Of a DNA stretch of 64,000 nt, positions 27,676 to 36,296 are shown one piece after another. Every line of letters starts with the position of its first letter. Positions within the stretch are counted from its first letter, which is position 1. Where the stretch lies: contig NZ_JAAOCA010000023.1 of assembly GCF_014694385.1 (NCBI RefSeq), forward strand, positions 1 through 64,000. Direction: 5' to 3'. The notes under the pieces were generated by a model, which was not told where the DNA came from, did not search any database, and was given only the letters and a program-made list of their open reading frames with translations. The position numbers and the translations under genes are program-made. The DNA comes from Pseudomonas typographi (GTDB taxonomy: Bacteria > Pseudomonadota > Gammaproteobacteria > Pseudomonadales > Pseudomonadaceae).

Positions 27676-28512
27676 ATGCGAAAGTGCCGTTTGGTCGTAA
27701 CTGCTTTGGCGCTGTCCTTATCGCTTTCGGCGGTGGCAGCGGTTCCTGTGGTAGAGGGTGACGCCAGTAATTATGGCGGCAGCAGCAACCCACCTTCCGG
27801 TTATGGCACGAGCGGCGCCTATGCCGGGTCGGGGGCCCAACAGGCCCCCGTCTCGGCACAGGGCGAATTGTTCATGCAGTTGCAGCAAATGCAAGAAGAC
27901 ATCGCGCGTTTGCGCGGCCAGGTTGAAGTACAGCAGAACCAGATCCAGCAAATGAAGCAGGAAGCACTGGACCGCTACCAAGACCTTGACCGGCGTATTG
28001 GCGCTGGAGGCTCCGCCCAGCAGCAGGCGGCACCTGCCGACACTTCCCAAGCCAACGGCGCAATCAATGCCGGGGGCGCTTCGGCGGCTGACACTCAAAG
28101 TGCGCAGCAGCCCACCGCAGGTGGCGAGCCCGCCGACCCTGCGAAAGAAAAGCTTTATTACGATGCAGCCTTTGACCTGATCAAGGCCAAGGATTTCGAT
28201 AAGGCCAGCCAGGCGTTCACCGCCTTCCTGCGCCGTTACCCCAATAGCCAATACGCCGGCAATGCGCAGTACTGGCTGGGCGAAGTGAACCTGGCCAAGG
28301 GCGACCTCCAGGGCGCTGGCCAAGCGTTCGCCAAGGTCAGCCAGGCGTACCCCAAGCACGCCAAAGTGCCCGATTCGCTGTACAAATTGGCCGACGTCGA
28401 ACGCCGCCTGGGCCATACCGACCGGGTAAAGCCCCTTCTGCAACAGGTGGTGAGCCAGTACCCGGGCACCTCGGCGGCGCAATTGGCGCAACGCGACTTG
28501 GCGCGCATGTGA
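27676..28512 (+). CDS. cpoB: Cell division coordinator CpoB (YbgF)
   Basis: Periplasmic protein of 278 residues with a signal peptide, a trimerising coiled coil (MQLQQMQEDIARLRGQVEV, near 65-105), a Ser/Ala/Gln-rich linker and C-terminal TPR repeats (KDFDKASQAFTAFLRRYP and similar). CpoB links peptidoglycan synthesis to Tol-Pal constriction. Six bases separate it from pal. Confidence 0.94.
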   Translation: MRKCRLVVTALALSLSLSAVAAVPVVEGDASNYGGSSNPPSGYGTSGAYAGSGAQQAPVSAQGELFMQLQQMQEDIARLRGQVEVQQNQIQQMKQEALDRYQDLDRRIGAGGSAQQQAAPADTSQANGAINAGGASAADTQSAQQPTAGGEPADPAKEKLYYDAAFDLIKAKDFDKASQAFTAFLRRYPNSQYAGNAQYWLGEVNLAKGDLQGAGQAFAKVSQAYPKHAKVPDSLYKLADVERRLGHTDRVKPLLQQVVSQYPGTSAAQLAQRDLARM

Positions 28513-28531
28513 CCAGTTCGCTTTCATGAAG

Positions 28532-28557
28532 AAACCCGCGCTGGCCGCGGGTTTTTT
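28532..28557 (+). terminator. Rho-independent terminator of the tol-pal operon
   Basis: CCCGCG-CTGGC-CGCGGG stem followed by TTTTTT, 20 bp after the cpoB stop. Confidence 0.88.
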
Positions 28558-28671
28558 CGTTAGAATCGGCGCCCCTTTGAACCACAATCGGCGCAAGCGA
28601 CGCTCACGCGGGGTTGCGCACGGTGCTAACGGAGGCGGATGGCCTGTTTCGCTGTCACGCCCGTGGCGACT

Positions 28672-29319
28672 ATGCAAAACACATTACGTATTACCGAAGT
28701 CTTCTACTCGTTGCAGGGGGAGACACGGACCAGTGGCTTGCCTACGGTGTTCGTGCGCCTCACCGGTTGCCCCTTGCGGTGCCAATACTGCGACAGCGCC
28801 TACGCCTTCAGCGGCGGCACCCAGCGCACCCTCGACAGCCTCTTGGAACAGGTGGCCGGTTACCGGCCACGTTACGTGTGCGTGACCGGCGGTGAGCCGT
28901 TGGCCCAGCCTAACGTGATTCCCCTGCTTGAACGGCTATGCGACAGCGGTTACAGCGTGTCGCTGGAAACCAGTGGCGCACTGGACATCAGCGCGGTCGA
29001 CACCCGGGTTAGCCGTGTGGTCGACCTCAAGACCCCAGGCTCGAACGAAGCCCACCGCAACCGCTACGAGAACATAGCGCTGCTTACCGCCCACGACCAA
29101 GTGAAGTTCGTGATCTGCTCGCGCGAAGACTACGACTGGGCCGTGAGCAAACTCATCGAGTACCGCCTGGAGCAGCGCGCCGGCGAAGTGCTGTTCTCTC
29201 CCAGCCACCAGGATGTTAGCGCCCGCGACTTGGCCGACTGGGTGGTGGCCGACAACCTGCCTGTGCGTATGCAACTGCAGTTGCATAAAATTTTATGGAA
29301 TGATGAACCCGGCCGCTGA
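28672..29319 (+). CDS. queE: 7-carboxy-7-deazaguanine synthase QueE
   Basis: Radical-SAM enzyme of queuosine biosynthesis converting 6-carboxytetrahydropterin to 7-carboxy-7-deazaguanine. The 215-residue protein has the CPLRCQYC cluster motif (C33, C37, C40) and a GGEPLAQP SAM-contact motif. I start at the ATG at 28672 (MQNTLRITEVFYSLQGE), the family start; the frame is open 11 codons upstream. queC follows after 11 bp. I saw no clear preQ1 riboswitch in the leader. Confidence 0.95.
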   Translation: MQNTLRITEVFYSLQGETRTSGLPTVFVRLTGCPLRCQYCDSAYAFSGGTQRTLDSLLEQVAGYRPRYVCVTGGEPLAQPNVIPLLERLCDSGYSVSLETSGALDISAVDTRVSRVVDLKTPGSNEAHRNRYENIALLTAHDQVKFVICSREDYDWAVSKLIEYRLEQRAGEVLFSPSHQDVSARDLADWVVADNLPVRMQLQLHKILWNDEPGR

Positions 29320-29330
29320 GGAGCACCGCG

Positions 29331-30005
29331 ATGAATGTAAAAAAAGCCGTAATCCTGCTGTCTGGCGGCCTCGACTCCGCGACCGTGGTGGCCATGGCCC
29401 GGGCCGAAGGTTACACCTGTTATACCCTGAGCTTCGATTATGGCCAGCGCCACCGGGCAGAGCTCAACGCTGCCGCGCGGGTGGCCAAGGCCCTGGGGGC
29501 AGCCGAGCACAAGGTGATTGGCTTGACCTTGGACGGCATTGGTGGCTCAGCACTGACCGACAGCAGCATCGCCGTGCCTGAAGCACCCACCGACGGTATC
29601 CCGGTCACCTACGTACCGGCACGCAACACAGTGTTTCTCGCCCTGGCCTTGGGCTGGGCCGAAGTACTCGGTGCGCAGGACATCTTTATCGGGGTCAATG
29701 CCGTGGACTATTCCGGCTACCCCGACTGCCGCCCGGCATTCGTCGAGGCCTTCGAGCGCATGGCTAACTTGGCCACCAAGGCCGGTGTAGAAGGGCAGGG
29801 CTTTCGCATCCAAGCGCCGCTGCAGATGCTCAGCAAGGCTGACATCATCCGCGCCGGGCTGCAAAAAGGTGTTGACTACAGCCTCACGGTTTCATGCTAT
29901 CAGGCCAACGATGATGGCCAAGCCTGCGGCAAATGCGACAGCTGCCGCCTGCGTGCCGAGGGCTTCGCCGCGGCGGGCGTAACCGACCCTACCCGTTATT
30001 TTTGA
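29331..30005 (+). CDS. queC: 7-cyano-7-deazaguanine synthase QueC
   Basis: ATP-dependent enzyme producing preQ0 in the queuosine pathway. A PP-loop LSGGLDSATVV lies at residues 10-20 and a C-terminal zinc site CxxxxxxxxCGKCDSC near 193-208. 224 residues, normal length. It acts directly after QueE and is probably co-transcribed with it. Confidence 0.96.
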   Translation: MNVKKAVILLSGGLDSATVVAMARAEGYTCYTLSFDYGQRHRAELNAAARVAKALGAAEHKVIGLTLDGIGGSALTDSSIAVPEAPTDGIPVTYVPARNTVFLALALGWAEVLGAQDIFIGVNAVDYSGYPDCRPAFVEAFERMANLATKAGVEGQGFRIQAPLQMLSKADIIRAGLQKGVDYSLTVSCYQANDDGQACGKCDSCRLRAEGFAAAGVTDPTRYF

Positions 30006-30065
30006 TTTTTTTGCTGCAAGGTATTGAATAGTTGTTATAAATCAGTATCATGCACGCCATCCAGC

Positions 30066-30141
30066 GGGTCGTTAGCTCAGTTGGTAGAGCAGTTGGCTTT
30101 TAACCAATTGGTCGTAGGTTCGAATCCTACACGACCCACCA
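30066..30141 (+). tRNA. tRNA-Lys (TTT)
   Basis: A 76-nt tRNA with encoded CCA, starting GGGTCGTTAGCTCAG and with anticodon loop CTTTTAA. The acceptor stem GGGTCGT/ACGACCC pairs fully. In pseudomonads the tRNA-Lys next to queC is a known integration site for genomic islands (PAPI/pKLC102 type), and the gene content after it here is accessory. Confidence 0.97.
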
Positions 30142-30152
30142 TCTTCATCCAG

Positions 30153-30176
30153 AACCCTCCTTTCGGAGGGTTTTTG
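30153..30176 (+). terminator. tRNA-Lys terminator
   Basis: AACCCTCC-TTTC-GGAGGGTT followed by TTT, 11 bp after the tRNA CCA end. Confidence 0.85.
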
Positions 30177-30448
30177 TGCTTCATATGACCGATCACACAG
30201 CCGTCTGATCCGAAACATACCTTAGATTTCATGATTTCGAACCGGAATCGGTTCGTCGCCGGGCCGTTGGCGTCGTTCCCTGGACCTTGCAGATTCCATA
30301 TCTCAAGCCTTGGGTATCGAAAACGCGCATAAATACCTGAGTTGACACTCAGGCTTTTCGACTAAGGGTTTGAACGATCTCGTGAGGCGGTCAGCCGCCC
30401 TTAAGCCGCGAAAGCGTTCCGTGGCCTGGGCGAAGTTTCGAATATCCA
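30177..30448. other. Non-coding DNA after tRNA-Lys
   Basis: No gene, integrase or copy of the tRNA 3' end is visible in this stretch, which leads from the tRNA terminator into a broken gene. Confidence 0.5.
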
Positions 30449-30620
30449 TTAAAAAGTGGGGCGTGATAACGGCCCCTCTAGACGCTCTGCAATCGCGTCA
30501 GTTGTGGCTCCTCCCACAGCAACCTCGTTCAGCAGATTCGCCAGCAGCGTCAATCCGTCTTGCATGGCCTGCCTAGAGGGTAGCTCAGGCGGGTCGGCGT
30601 GTCGGTGTCGTTCATACTCC
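30449..30620 (-). pseudogene. C-terminal gene fragment cut by an IS66 remnant
   Basis: On the minus strand a frame runs from the IS66 left end to a stop at 30,449 and encodes about 55 residues ending in LTLLANLLNEVAVGGATTDA and a short tail. Periodicity looks like real coding sequence, but the 5' part is missing because the IS66 remnant begins at 30,621. I do not recognise the family. Confidence 0.5.
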
Positions 30621-30720
30621 GTAAGCGTTCAGGGAACACACCTTCCGAACTCCAGCATTAAGGGCGATGTTGCCCGCGTATTGTTTAGCGGACGCGATCG
30701 CCCTTATCGCTAGGATTTCC

Positions 30721-31037
30721 ATGCGCCAATGAAGCTCTTACCCCAAACCCTTCAAGGCCCAGGTCGTGCAGGAATGCCTGCAACCGGGAGCCACGGTTCC
30801 CAGTGTTGCCATCAGCCACGGCATTAACGCCAATGTGATCCGCAAATGGCTGCCGATTTACCGCGACATGGCCCCGCAGCCTTGCCAGCGTTCGTGCCGG
30901 TACACGCGACGGCCAAGCGGCCGGCTGATGAGGCGGCGGTGATCGCATTGCCGCTGGGTGACAAATCCATCACTGTCAAATGGCCAGCCTCAGACCCCGA
31001 CGGCTGCGCACGCTTTATCCGCGGTCTCTCGCAGTGA
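30721..31037 (+). pseudogene. IS66 TnpA (Orf1), stop codon and frameshift
   Basis: Translation from the ATG at 30,721 meets a stop at codon 4, then continues as YPKPFKAQVVQECLQPGATV and HGINANVIRKWLPIYRDMAP, the helix-turn-helix part of IS66 TnpA. A frameshift near 30,875 moves the rest (LPAFVPVHATAKRPADEA to SDPDGCARFIRGLSQ) into another frame, ending at 31,037. Non-functional. Confidence 0.82.
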
Positions 31038-31330
31038 TCCACATTGATGCCATCTGGCTCGCCACCGAGCCCATGGACCTGCGCGCCGGCACTGACACGG
31101 CACTGGCCCGCGTGGTTGCAGTGTTCGGTGCGGCAAAGCCGCACTGCGCTTATCTGTTCGCCAACCGCCGCGCCAACCGGATGAAAGTCCTGGTGCACGA
31201 TGGCGTGGGCATTTGGCTTGCCGCACGGCGGCTAAACCAAGGGAAATTCCATTGGCCCGGCATTCATCGCAGCCTGGAAGTCGAACTCGACGCCGAACAG
31301 CTTCACGCCTTGGGCGGCACTTTTCCGTGA
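31034..31330 (+). pseudogene. IS66 TnpB (Orf2), C-terminally truncated
   Basis: A GTG start overlaps the tnpA stop (GTGA), as in intact IS66 elements. The 98 residues contain IDAIWLATEPMDLRAGTDTA and KPHCAYLFANRRANRMKVLV, nearly intact TnpB, but the last residues after LHAL diverge, so roughly 15 C-terminal residues are lost. Confidence 0.85.
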
Positions 31331-31353
31331 ACAGGATGACGCTACGGCCGGGC

Positions 31354-32532
31354 CTAGACGAGAAAATCTTCCACCAGCTTGACCCAGCAATCAGCACCCA
31401 AGCGGATCAGTTCGTCGTTGAAGTCGTAGTGTGGGTTATGCACCGAGCAGCCGTGAAACTCGCCCTCGCCGTTCCCTAGCATGAAGTAGCAGCCCGGCAC
31501 CTCATTGAGCATCCAGGCAAAGTCCTCGGTACCCATCACCTTGGGGCCGCGGCTGTGTAACTGGCCGGGCGCGAACAGAGGCGACAGGCTTTGGCGCACC
31601 CATTGCGTTTCGGCCGCATGGTTGATCAGCGCCGGGGCCAGTTGGGTAATCTGCACGTCAATGCTGACGCCGAATAACTGCTCGTGGCCGCGGGTGATTT
31701 GCTCGAGCCGCTGGTTGATCTTTTGCTGAGTTTGCGGGGTGTCGGTGCGCACGCTGATCAACAGGCTGGCTTCATCGGGAATGATGTTGTAGACGGTCCC
31801 GGCCTGGAGCATCCCAATGCTGATCACGGCATATTCCTCCGGGCCCAGGTTGCGTGACTTGATGGTCTGGATGGCGTTGATCAAGCTGGCCACCACCGGT
31901 ACCGGATCGATCGCCAGCTCAGGTATGGCGCCGTGCCCACCCTTGCCGGTGATACTCAACCGCACCCGCTCGGACGACGCCATGGTCGGCCCCGCCTGGA
32001 CCACCGCTGTGCCCACCGGGGCCCCGGGCATGTTGTGCAGAGCGAACACCGCATCGCACGGAAAACGCTCGAATAGCCCGTCGTCGATCATCGCCTTGGC
32101 CCCGCACAACCCCTCCTCGTCGGGCTGGAAAATCACATTGAGGGTGCCATTGAAGTCAGCACCCTTCGCCAGGCGATAGGCGGCGCAAAGCAAGATCGCG
32201 GTGTGCCCGTCATGGCCGCAGGCATGCATGCGGCCGGGAATTTGGCTGGCATGGGCAAAGGCGTTTTTCTCTTGCATCGGCAGCGCGTCCATATCGGCGC
32301 GCAAGCCGATGCGGCGGCTGCCTTGGCCTTTTTGTAGCACCCCGACCAGACCATGGCCGCCGATACCGCGATGGACCTGGTAGCCCCATTGCGCCAGCTT
32401 GGCGGCAACTCGCTCGGCGGTGTGCGGCGTCTGCGCCCCGAGCTCGGGCGCGGCATGGAGCTGCCGGCGCAACGCCACGAAGGTTTGCAAATCGGTGTCG
32501 CTCAACGCGGTGTCGGTGTATTGGCTGCGCAT
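31354..32532 (-). CDS. M20D-family amidohydrolase (N-acyl amino acid / hippurate hydrolase type)
   Basis: A 392-residue zinc-dependent amidohydrolase that removes acyl groups from amino acids or related amides. Metal and catalytic motifs are GLRADMDALP, HACGHDGHTA (near 103-112), FQPDEEG and GTEDFAW near the C-terminus, with a dimerisation insert between. No signal peptide, so cytoplasmic. Its start is only a few bases downstream of the permease gene stop, implying that the permease imports its substrate. The exact substrate cannot be read. Confidence 0.92.
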   Translation of the reverse strand: MRSQYTDTALSDTDLQTFVALRRQLHAAPELGAQTPHTAERVAAKLAQWGYQVHRGIGGHGLVGVLQKGQGSRRIGLRADMDALPMQEKNAFAHASQIPGRMHACGHDGHTAILLCAAYRLAKGADFNGTLNVIFQPDEEGLCGAKAMIDDGLFERFPCDAVFALHNMPGAPVGTAVVQAGPTMASSERVRLSITGKGGHGAIPELAIDPVPVVASLINAIQTIKSRNLGPEEYAVISIGMLQAGTVYNIIPDEASLLISVRTDTPQTQQKINQRLEQITRGHEQLFGVSIDVQITQLAPALINHAAETQWVRQSLSPLFAPGQLHSRGPKVMGTEDFAWMLNEVPGCYFMLGNGEGEFHGCSVHNPHYDFNDELIRLGADCWVKLVEDFLV

Positions 32533-32535
32533 GGT

Positions 32536-33852
32536 TCAGGCTCTTCCTATGTGTTCGGGGAACAGTTTCAGGCAGGTCAGGCTGACCGCCCCGCCGGCCA
32601 GCAAGTAAAAGGCCGGGGCCAACGGGTCATTGAGGGTCGAGGTCAGCCATGTAGCGATCAGCGGCGAAAAACCACCGAATAGGGTTACGCCGAAGCTGTA
32701 GCTGACCGACGTGCCCAAGGCCCGCTGCGGCTTGGCAAAGGCTTCCATAATCAGCGCGAAAAACGCCCCGGAGCCGACACAGCCGGGCAGTACCAGCAAC
32801 GCCACGGTCAGCATCGCCGCGTACACGTCGGTGGTATGCGACAACAGCCACAACGCCGGCCATGCGGTTATCACCGGCAAGGTAACGGTCCATACCAGGA
32901 GTTTTTTGCGCAGGCCGTGGCGGTCGGCATAGCGCCCGGCAACCGGTGTGATGATCGCCAGGCACGCCGCGGCGACACAGGCAATCGCCAAGGCGCTGCG
33001 CTGCGGATAGTGCAGCGTGGCAACCAGGTACGATGGCATATAAAAAATGAACAGGTACATGCCGATGGTCGCGCTCGCCATCAGCCCGGTGGCCAAGGCG
33101 GTGTTACGCAGGTCGATTGCCTCGCGCCAGTGAGGCTTGCGGCGGCTCGCTGGCTGTTCGCATGTCGCTGCCGGCTCAAGCGTCTCTGGCAGGCAGCTGC
33201 GAATGTACCAGCCGACTGGGCCGATCAGCAGGCCGATGATGAACGGGATACGCCAGCCCCAGCCTTCCAGGGCAGGCGTGGTCATGATGTTGGTCAGCAA
33301 CAGGCCGATGCCGGCCCCTACCAAGGCTGCATAACCTTGGCTGGCGGCCTGCCAACTGACGCTGCGGCAGCGCTTGGCGGCGGAGGTCGACTCCATCAGC
33401 ATCACCGAGGCAGTGCCGATTTCACCGCCGGCGGAAAACCCCTGGGTCAGCCGCCCGATCACTAAAAGCACGGTGCCGAAGACCCCGGCCCGCTGGTGGG
33501 TGGGCGCAAAGGCAATCAGCGCGGTACCCAGGGTCATCAGGAAGATGGTCAACGTCAGCGCCGCCTTGCGGCCTTTTCGGTCGGCGAAGCGGCCGATCAC
33601 CAAGGCCCCCACCGGCCGCATCAGAAAGCCCACGCCAAACGCGGTCAACGACATCAGCAACGACGCCATGGGGGACTGTGCCGGGAAAAACTGCTTGGCG
33701 ATCACCACGGCGAAAAAGCTATAGATGGTGAAATCGTACATTTCCAGGGCGTTACCCAAGGCGCACGCCACGGTGGCTTTTCTAGACCCGATGGCGGCGC
33801 CGGGCCGCACCGTGCGGTTCGCCATGGGGGTATCCGAGTGCAAAGTGGTCAT
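32536..33852 (-). CDS. MFS transporter, metabolite:H+ symporter (MHS/ProP-like) family
   Basis: A 438-residue inner-membrane permease with about twelve transmembrane segments. The opening VACALGNALEMYDFTIYSFF and the loop GRFADRKGRKAALTL are hallmarks of the MHS subfamily that imports organic acids, betaines and similar compounds with protons. It is transcribed with the amidohydrolase and divergently from the porin. ATG at 33852; an internal Met at residue 10 is an alternative. Confidence 0.92.
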   Translation of the reverse strand: MTTLHSDTPMANRTVRPGAAIGSRKATVACALGNALEMYDFTIYSFFAVVIAKQFFPAQSPMASLLMSLTAFGVGFLMRPVGALVIGRFADRKGRKAALTLTIFLMTLGTALIAFAPTHQRAGVFGTVLLVIGRLTQGFSAGGEIGTASVMLMESTSAAKRCRSVSWQAASQGYAALVGAGIGLLLTNIMTTPALEGWGWRIPFIIGLLIGPVGWYIRSCLPETLEPAATCEQPASRRKPHWREAIDLRNTALATGLMASATIGMYLFIFYMPSYLVATLHYPQRSALAIACVAAACLAIITPVAGRYADRHGLRKKLLVWTVTLPVITAWPALWLLSHTTDVYAAMLTVALLVLPGCVGSGAFFALIMEAFAKPQRALGTSVSYSFGVTLFGGFSPLIATWLTSTLNDPLAPAFYLLAGGAVSLTCLKLFPEHIGRA

Positions 33853-34236
33853 GGGGGCTCGCTCCAGTCATTCGCGTGTCGACGCCAACTATCGAGCAAC
33901 CCCGGCGATGAATCACTTGCGCTTTTCGCAGGCGATTAACCAACGGTTAACTTTGTAGCGCATCACCAGGCAATTTCGCCCCATGGCAGTGCGAGTTGTT
34001 CGCCGCGGTCCATCCGACGCACTGATTTCTGCCAGTAATAAGCACCGAACCGGGCCCTAAATGCGCCACGAAAAGCTATTTTCCCCACTATGCCCGCCCT
34101 TACTGCCCGAAAACCCTCCCCGCCCAGCCGGCAAATTAACAAAAATGCATAACAGTCCAAAAATTACAATTTCCTGCAGATTTTATTTTCATTGAGGCTG
34201 CAGCTCCTCAGCCATCATGTTCACGGAGAGTCTGCA
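33853..34236. promoter_or_regulatory. Divergent promoter region with TTAACC-N3-GGTTAA operator
   Basis: The spacer between the permease and porin genes contains the perfect inverted repeat TTAACC-AAC-GGTTAA at 33,936-33,950, a size suited to a LysR or similar dimer. The rest is AT-rich near 34,130-34,190, as expected for the porin promoter. The cluster's LysR regulator at 35,373 is the obvious candidate ligand; this is inference. Confidence 0.5.
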
Positions 34237-35376
34237 ATGGGTACGACCGGCGCGCGCAACTCGTCATTAGCCGCCATGCTTCTGGGGCTCGGACTGCCTA
34301 TCGCCAGCCTGGCGGAGGGTTTCCCCGCGATCGCCCGGGTGGCTTCGGGGTTTGGCTACTACAACGTCGACAAGGGCTACAGCGACACCCTCAAGCTCTA
34401 TGGCACCTTCGATGCTTTTGTGAACTACCAGGACTCGGGCCATTACTCCGGCTTCAAGGTTGCCGGCGGCGCCGCTTGGACCAATAAGTTGGGGCTGTAT
34501 ATGCGCAAGGCGCTCACTCCGAGCACCGTGCTGGAGGCGGATGTCGAAGAGGGCTTCAACCTTAATGGCCAGGCGCTCGACCAACATTGGAAGCAGGTCG
34601 GCGCGTTACGCCTGGCGGTCGTGGCGCTGCGCTCGCTGGACTATGGCAAGCTGGAATTCGGCAAAACCTACGGCATGGGCACGCCAACCTTCGCCGACCC
34701 GTTCCTGGCCACCTATGGTTCGCCCTATACCTACCTGACCACCCCACCCGCAGGGCGCGGTGCTTATTATCTGGACCTGCGGCCCAAGCACACACTGGCC
34801 TACACCACACCCAAATTCGGCGGTTTCAGCCTCGGCAGCGCGTTGAGCTTTGGCCTGGACGACGCCGCCAGTTCGGGGAAAACCCTGCGCGGCAAGGGCC
34901 TGAGCGTGCAATACAGCAATGCCCGGTGGATCTTACTGGGCTCGTTCAACGACTACCTCAGCGACCCATGGGCCGATGGCGATCGCCAACGCCAAACCCA
35001 CAATTACTTCAAAAGCGCTTCGGCGTTTTATGACTTCGGGCCGCTCGCTGCCAGCCTGACCTGGCAGCGCCAGGACGTCGACTACCGCGCTACGCCGAGC
35101 ATGAGCGCATGGACCGTAGGCATCACCGCCCCCGTGGGCAAAGCGGACGTGGCGCGCCTACTGCTGGTCAAGCGCAACGTCGAATTCGGCGACAAGGATG
35201 CGTTCGGGATGATGCTCGGCTACGACCATTTCTTGCGGCCCAACTGGGCTATCTATGGCCGTGTCGCGCTGATCGACAACCGCCCCAATTCAGCCATCAC
35301 CTATGCCGGCATCCCGCTCGAGCAGGCCGGCGACGACCCCCAAAACCTGGCAATCGGTATGTACTATCACTTTTAG
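34237..35376 (+). CDS. Outer-membrane porin (gram-negative porin superfamily)
   Basis: A 379-residue outer-membrane barrel protein with a signal peptide (LLGLGLPIASLAEG), a FGYYNVDKGYSDTLKLYGTF opening strand, KLEFGKTYGMGTPTF (a porin L3-type motif) and a C-terminal IGMYYHF ending in phenylalanine, the sorting signal for barrels. It resembles general diffusion porins of the Burkholderia type rather than OprD. The ATG at 34237 has CGGAGAG upstream. It probably admits the substrate of the linked permease and amidohydrolase. Confidence 0.85.
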   Translation: MGTTGARNSSLAAMLLGLGLPIASLAEGFPAIARVASGFGYYNVDKGYSDTLKLYGTFDAFVNYQDSGHYSGFKVAGGAAWTNKLGLYMRKALTPSTVLEADVEEGFNLNGQALDQHWKQVGALRLAVVALRSLDYGKLEFGKTYGMGTPTFADPFLATYGSPYTYLTTPPAGRGAYYLDLRPKHTLAYTTPKFGGFSLGSALSFGLDDAASSGKTLRGKGLSVQYSNARWILLGSFNDYLSDPWADGDRQRQTHNYFKSASAFYDFGPLAASLTWQRQDVDYRATPSMSAWTVGITAPVGKADVARLLLVKRNVEFGDKDAFGMMLGYDHFLRPNWAIYGRVALIDNRPNSAITYAGIPLEQAGDDPQNLAIGMYYHF

Positions 35377-36296
35377 CGGGCGCGCTCGGCCAATGGGTCT
35401 GCGGTCAGCTTGGATTTAAGGCCGTAGAACAGATCCCGGGCCGGCGACGTCAGCGAGTGGCGGTCGACGCATACCAGATAAATCGGGTACTCGGGGATGA
35501 TCTCCTCGACCTCGACCCAGACCAACTCCGGCGCCCGGCCCGATGGCAGGGTATTGCCCACTGCCAGATGGCTCAGTGTCATGAAGGCATCGGCGTTTTC
35601 TACCAAACGCAGTGCCAGGAGCAGAGACGCGCACTCGATGACCTTCTGCGGCGGGTGGATATCGTTGACCTCGAACATCTGATAGAACTGCGACGAGCGA
35701 TCGTCGATTTCATCCAAGCTGATCCAGTTGGCGTACTGCAATTGGCGCAGCGAGCGCGACTGGCGCAACGGGTTGTTGGGGCTGCAGAGCACCGCGCCCT
35801 GGATGCGATGCAGCGCCTCCCAATCGAGGTTCAGGCGCTGGGTGTTTTGCTGCGACGTCACGGCAAAATCCAGCGTGCCGTCGCGCAAGCGCTGAACGAT
35901 ATGGCTCGGGCGCTGCTCGACGAGTTTGATCCGCACCCGTTGGTTCTTCGCCTGGAAATCACTGATGCACAACTCGAACCCCGGCAGCATCGCGGTCAGT
36001 GAAGTGACCCCGATGGCCACCTCCCCCACTGCCGTGTCATGAATATTATCGGCCTCGATCTGCAAGCGCCGCATGCTTTCAACCGCCATGTGGGCGTGGC
36101 GGATGATCCGCCGGCCCTCGTCGGTCAATGACATGCCCTTGTACGAACGTTGCAGCAAGGTCAGCCCAAGCTCGCGTTCCAGATCCTTGATCGAGCGGCT
36201 CAACGCCGGCTGGGTAACATGCAGGATTTGCGAAGCCTCATTGATGCTGCCGCACTGATTGATCGCGACCAAGGCTTTGATTTGATGAAATTTCAC
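35373..36296 (-). CDS. LysR-family transcriptional regulator
   Basis: A 307-residue regulator with an N-terminal helix-turn-helix (IKALVAINQCGSINEASQIL, then TQPALSRSIKDLE) and an effector-binding domain of CysB/NAC-like type. It is convergent with the porin and overlaps its stop by four bases. It likely controls the amidohydrolase-permease-porin cluster in response to the imported compound. Confidence 0.92.
   Translation of the reverse strand: MKFHQIKALVAINQCGSINEASQILHVTQPALSRSIKDLERELGLTLLQRSYKGMSLTDEGRRIIRHAHMAVESMRRLQIEADNIHDTAVGEVAIGVTSLTAMLPGFELCISDFQAKNQRVRIKLVEQRPSHIVQRLRDGTLDFAVTSQQNTQRLNLDWEALHRIQGAVLCSPNNPLRQSRSLRQLQYANWISLDEIDDRSSQFYQMFEVNDIHPPQKVIECASLLLALRLVENADAFMTLSHLAVGNTLPSGRAPELVWVEVEEIIPEYPIYLVCVDRHSLTSPARDLFYGLKSKLTADPLAERAR

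Larger units (their letters stand above)
30621..31346 (+). mobile_element. Decayed IS66-family element
   Basis: The left end starts GTAAGCGTTC, typical of IS66-family terminal repeats. Inside are a broken tnpA and a shortened tnpB; the large tnpC transposase is absent. The right boundary is uncertain: an inverted GTAGCGTCATCCTG near 31,346 weakly resembles the left end. The element is not mobile on its own. Confidence 0.75.

Noticed and set aside
28558..28671. preQ1 riboswitch before queE
   Set aside because: No H-type pseudoknot pattern could be drawn by eye; a covariance-model search would decide.
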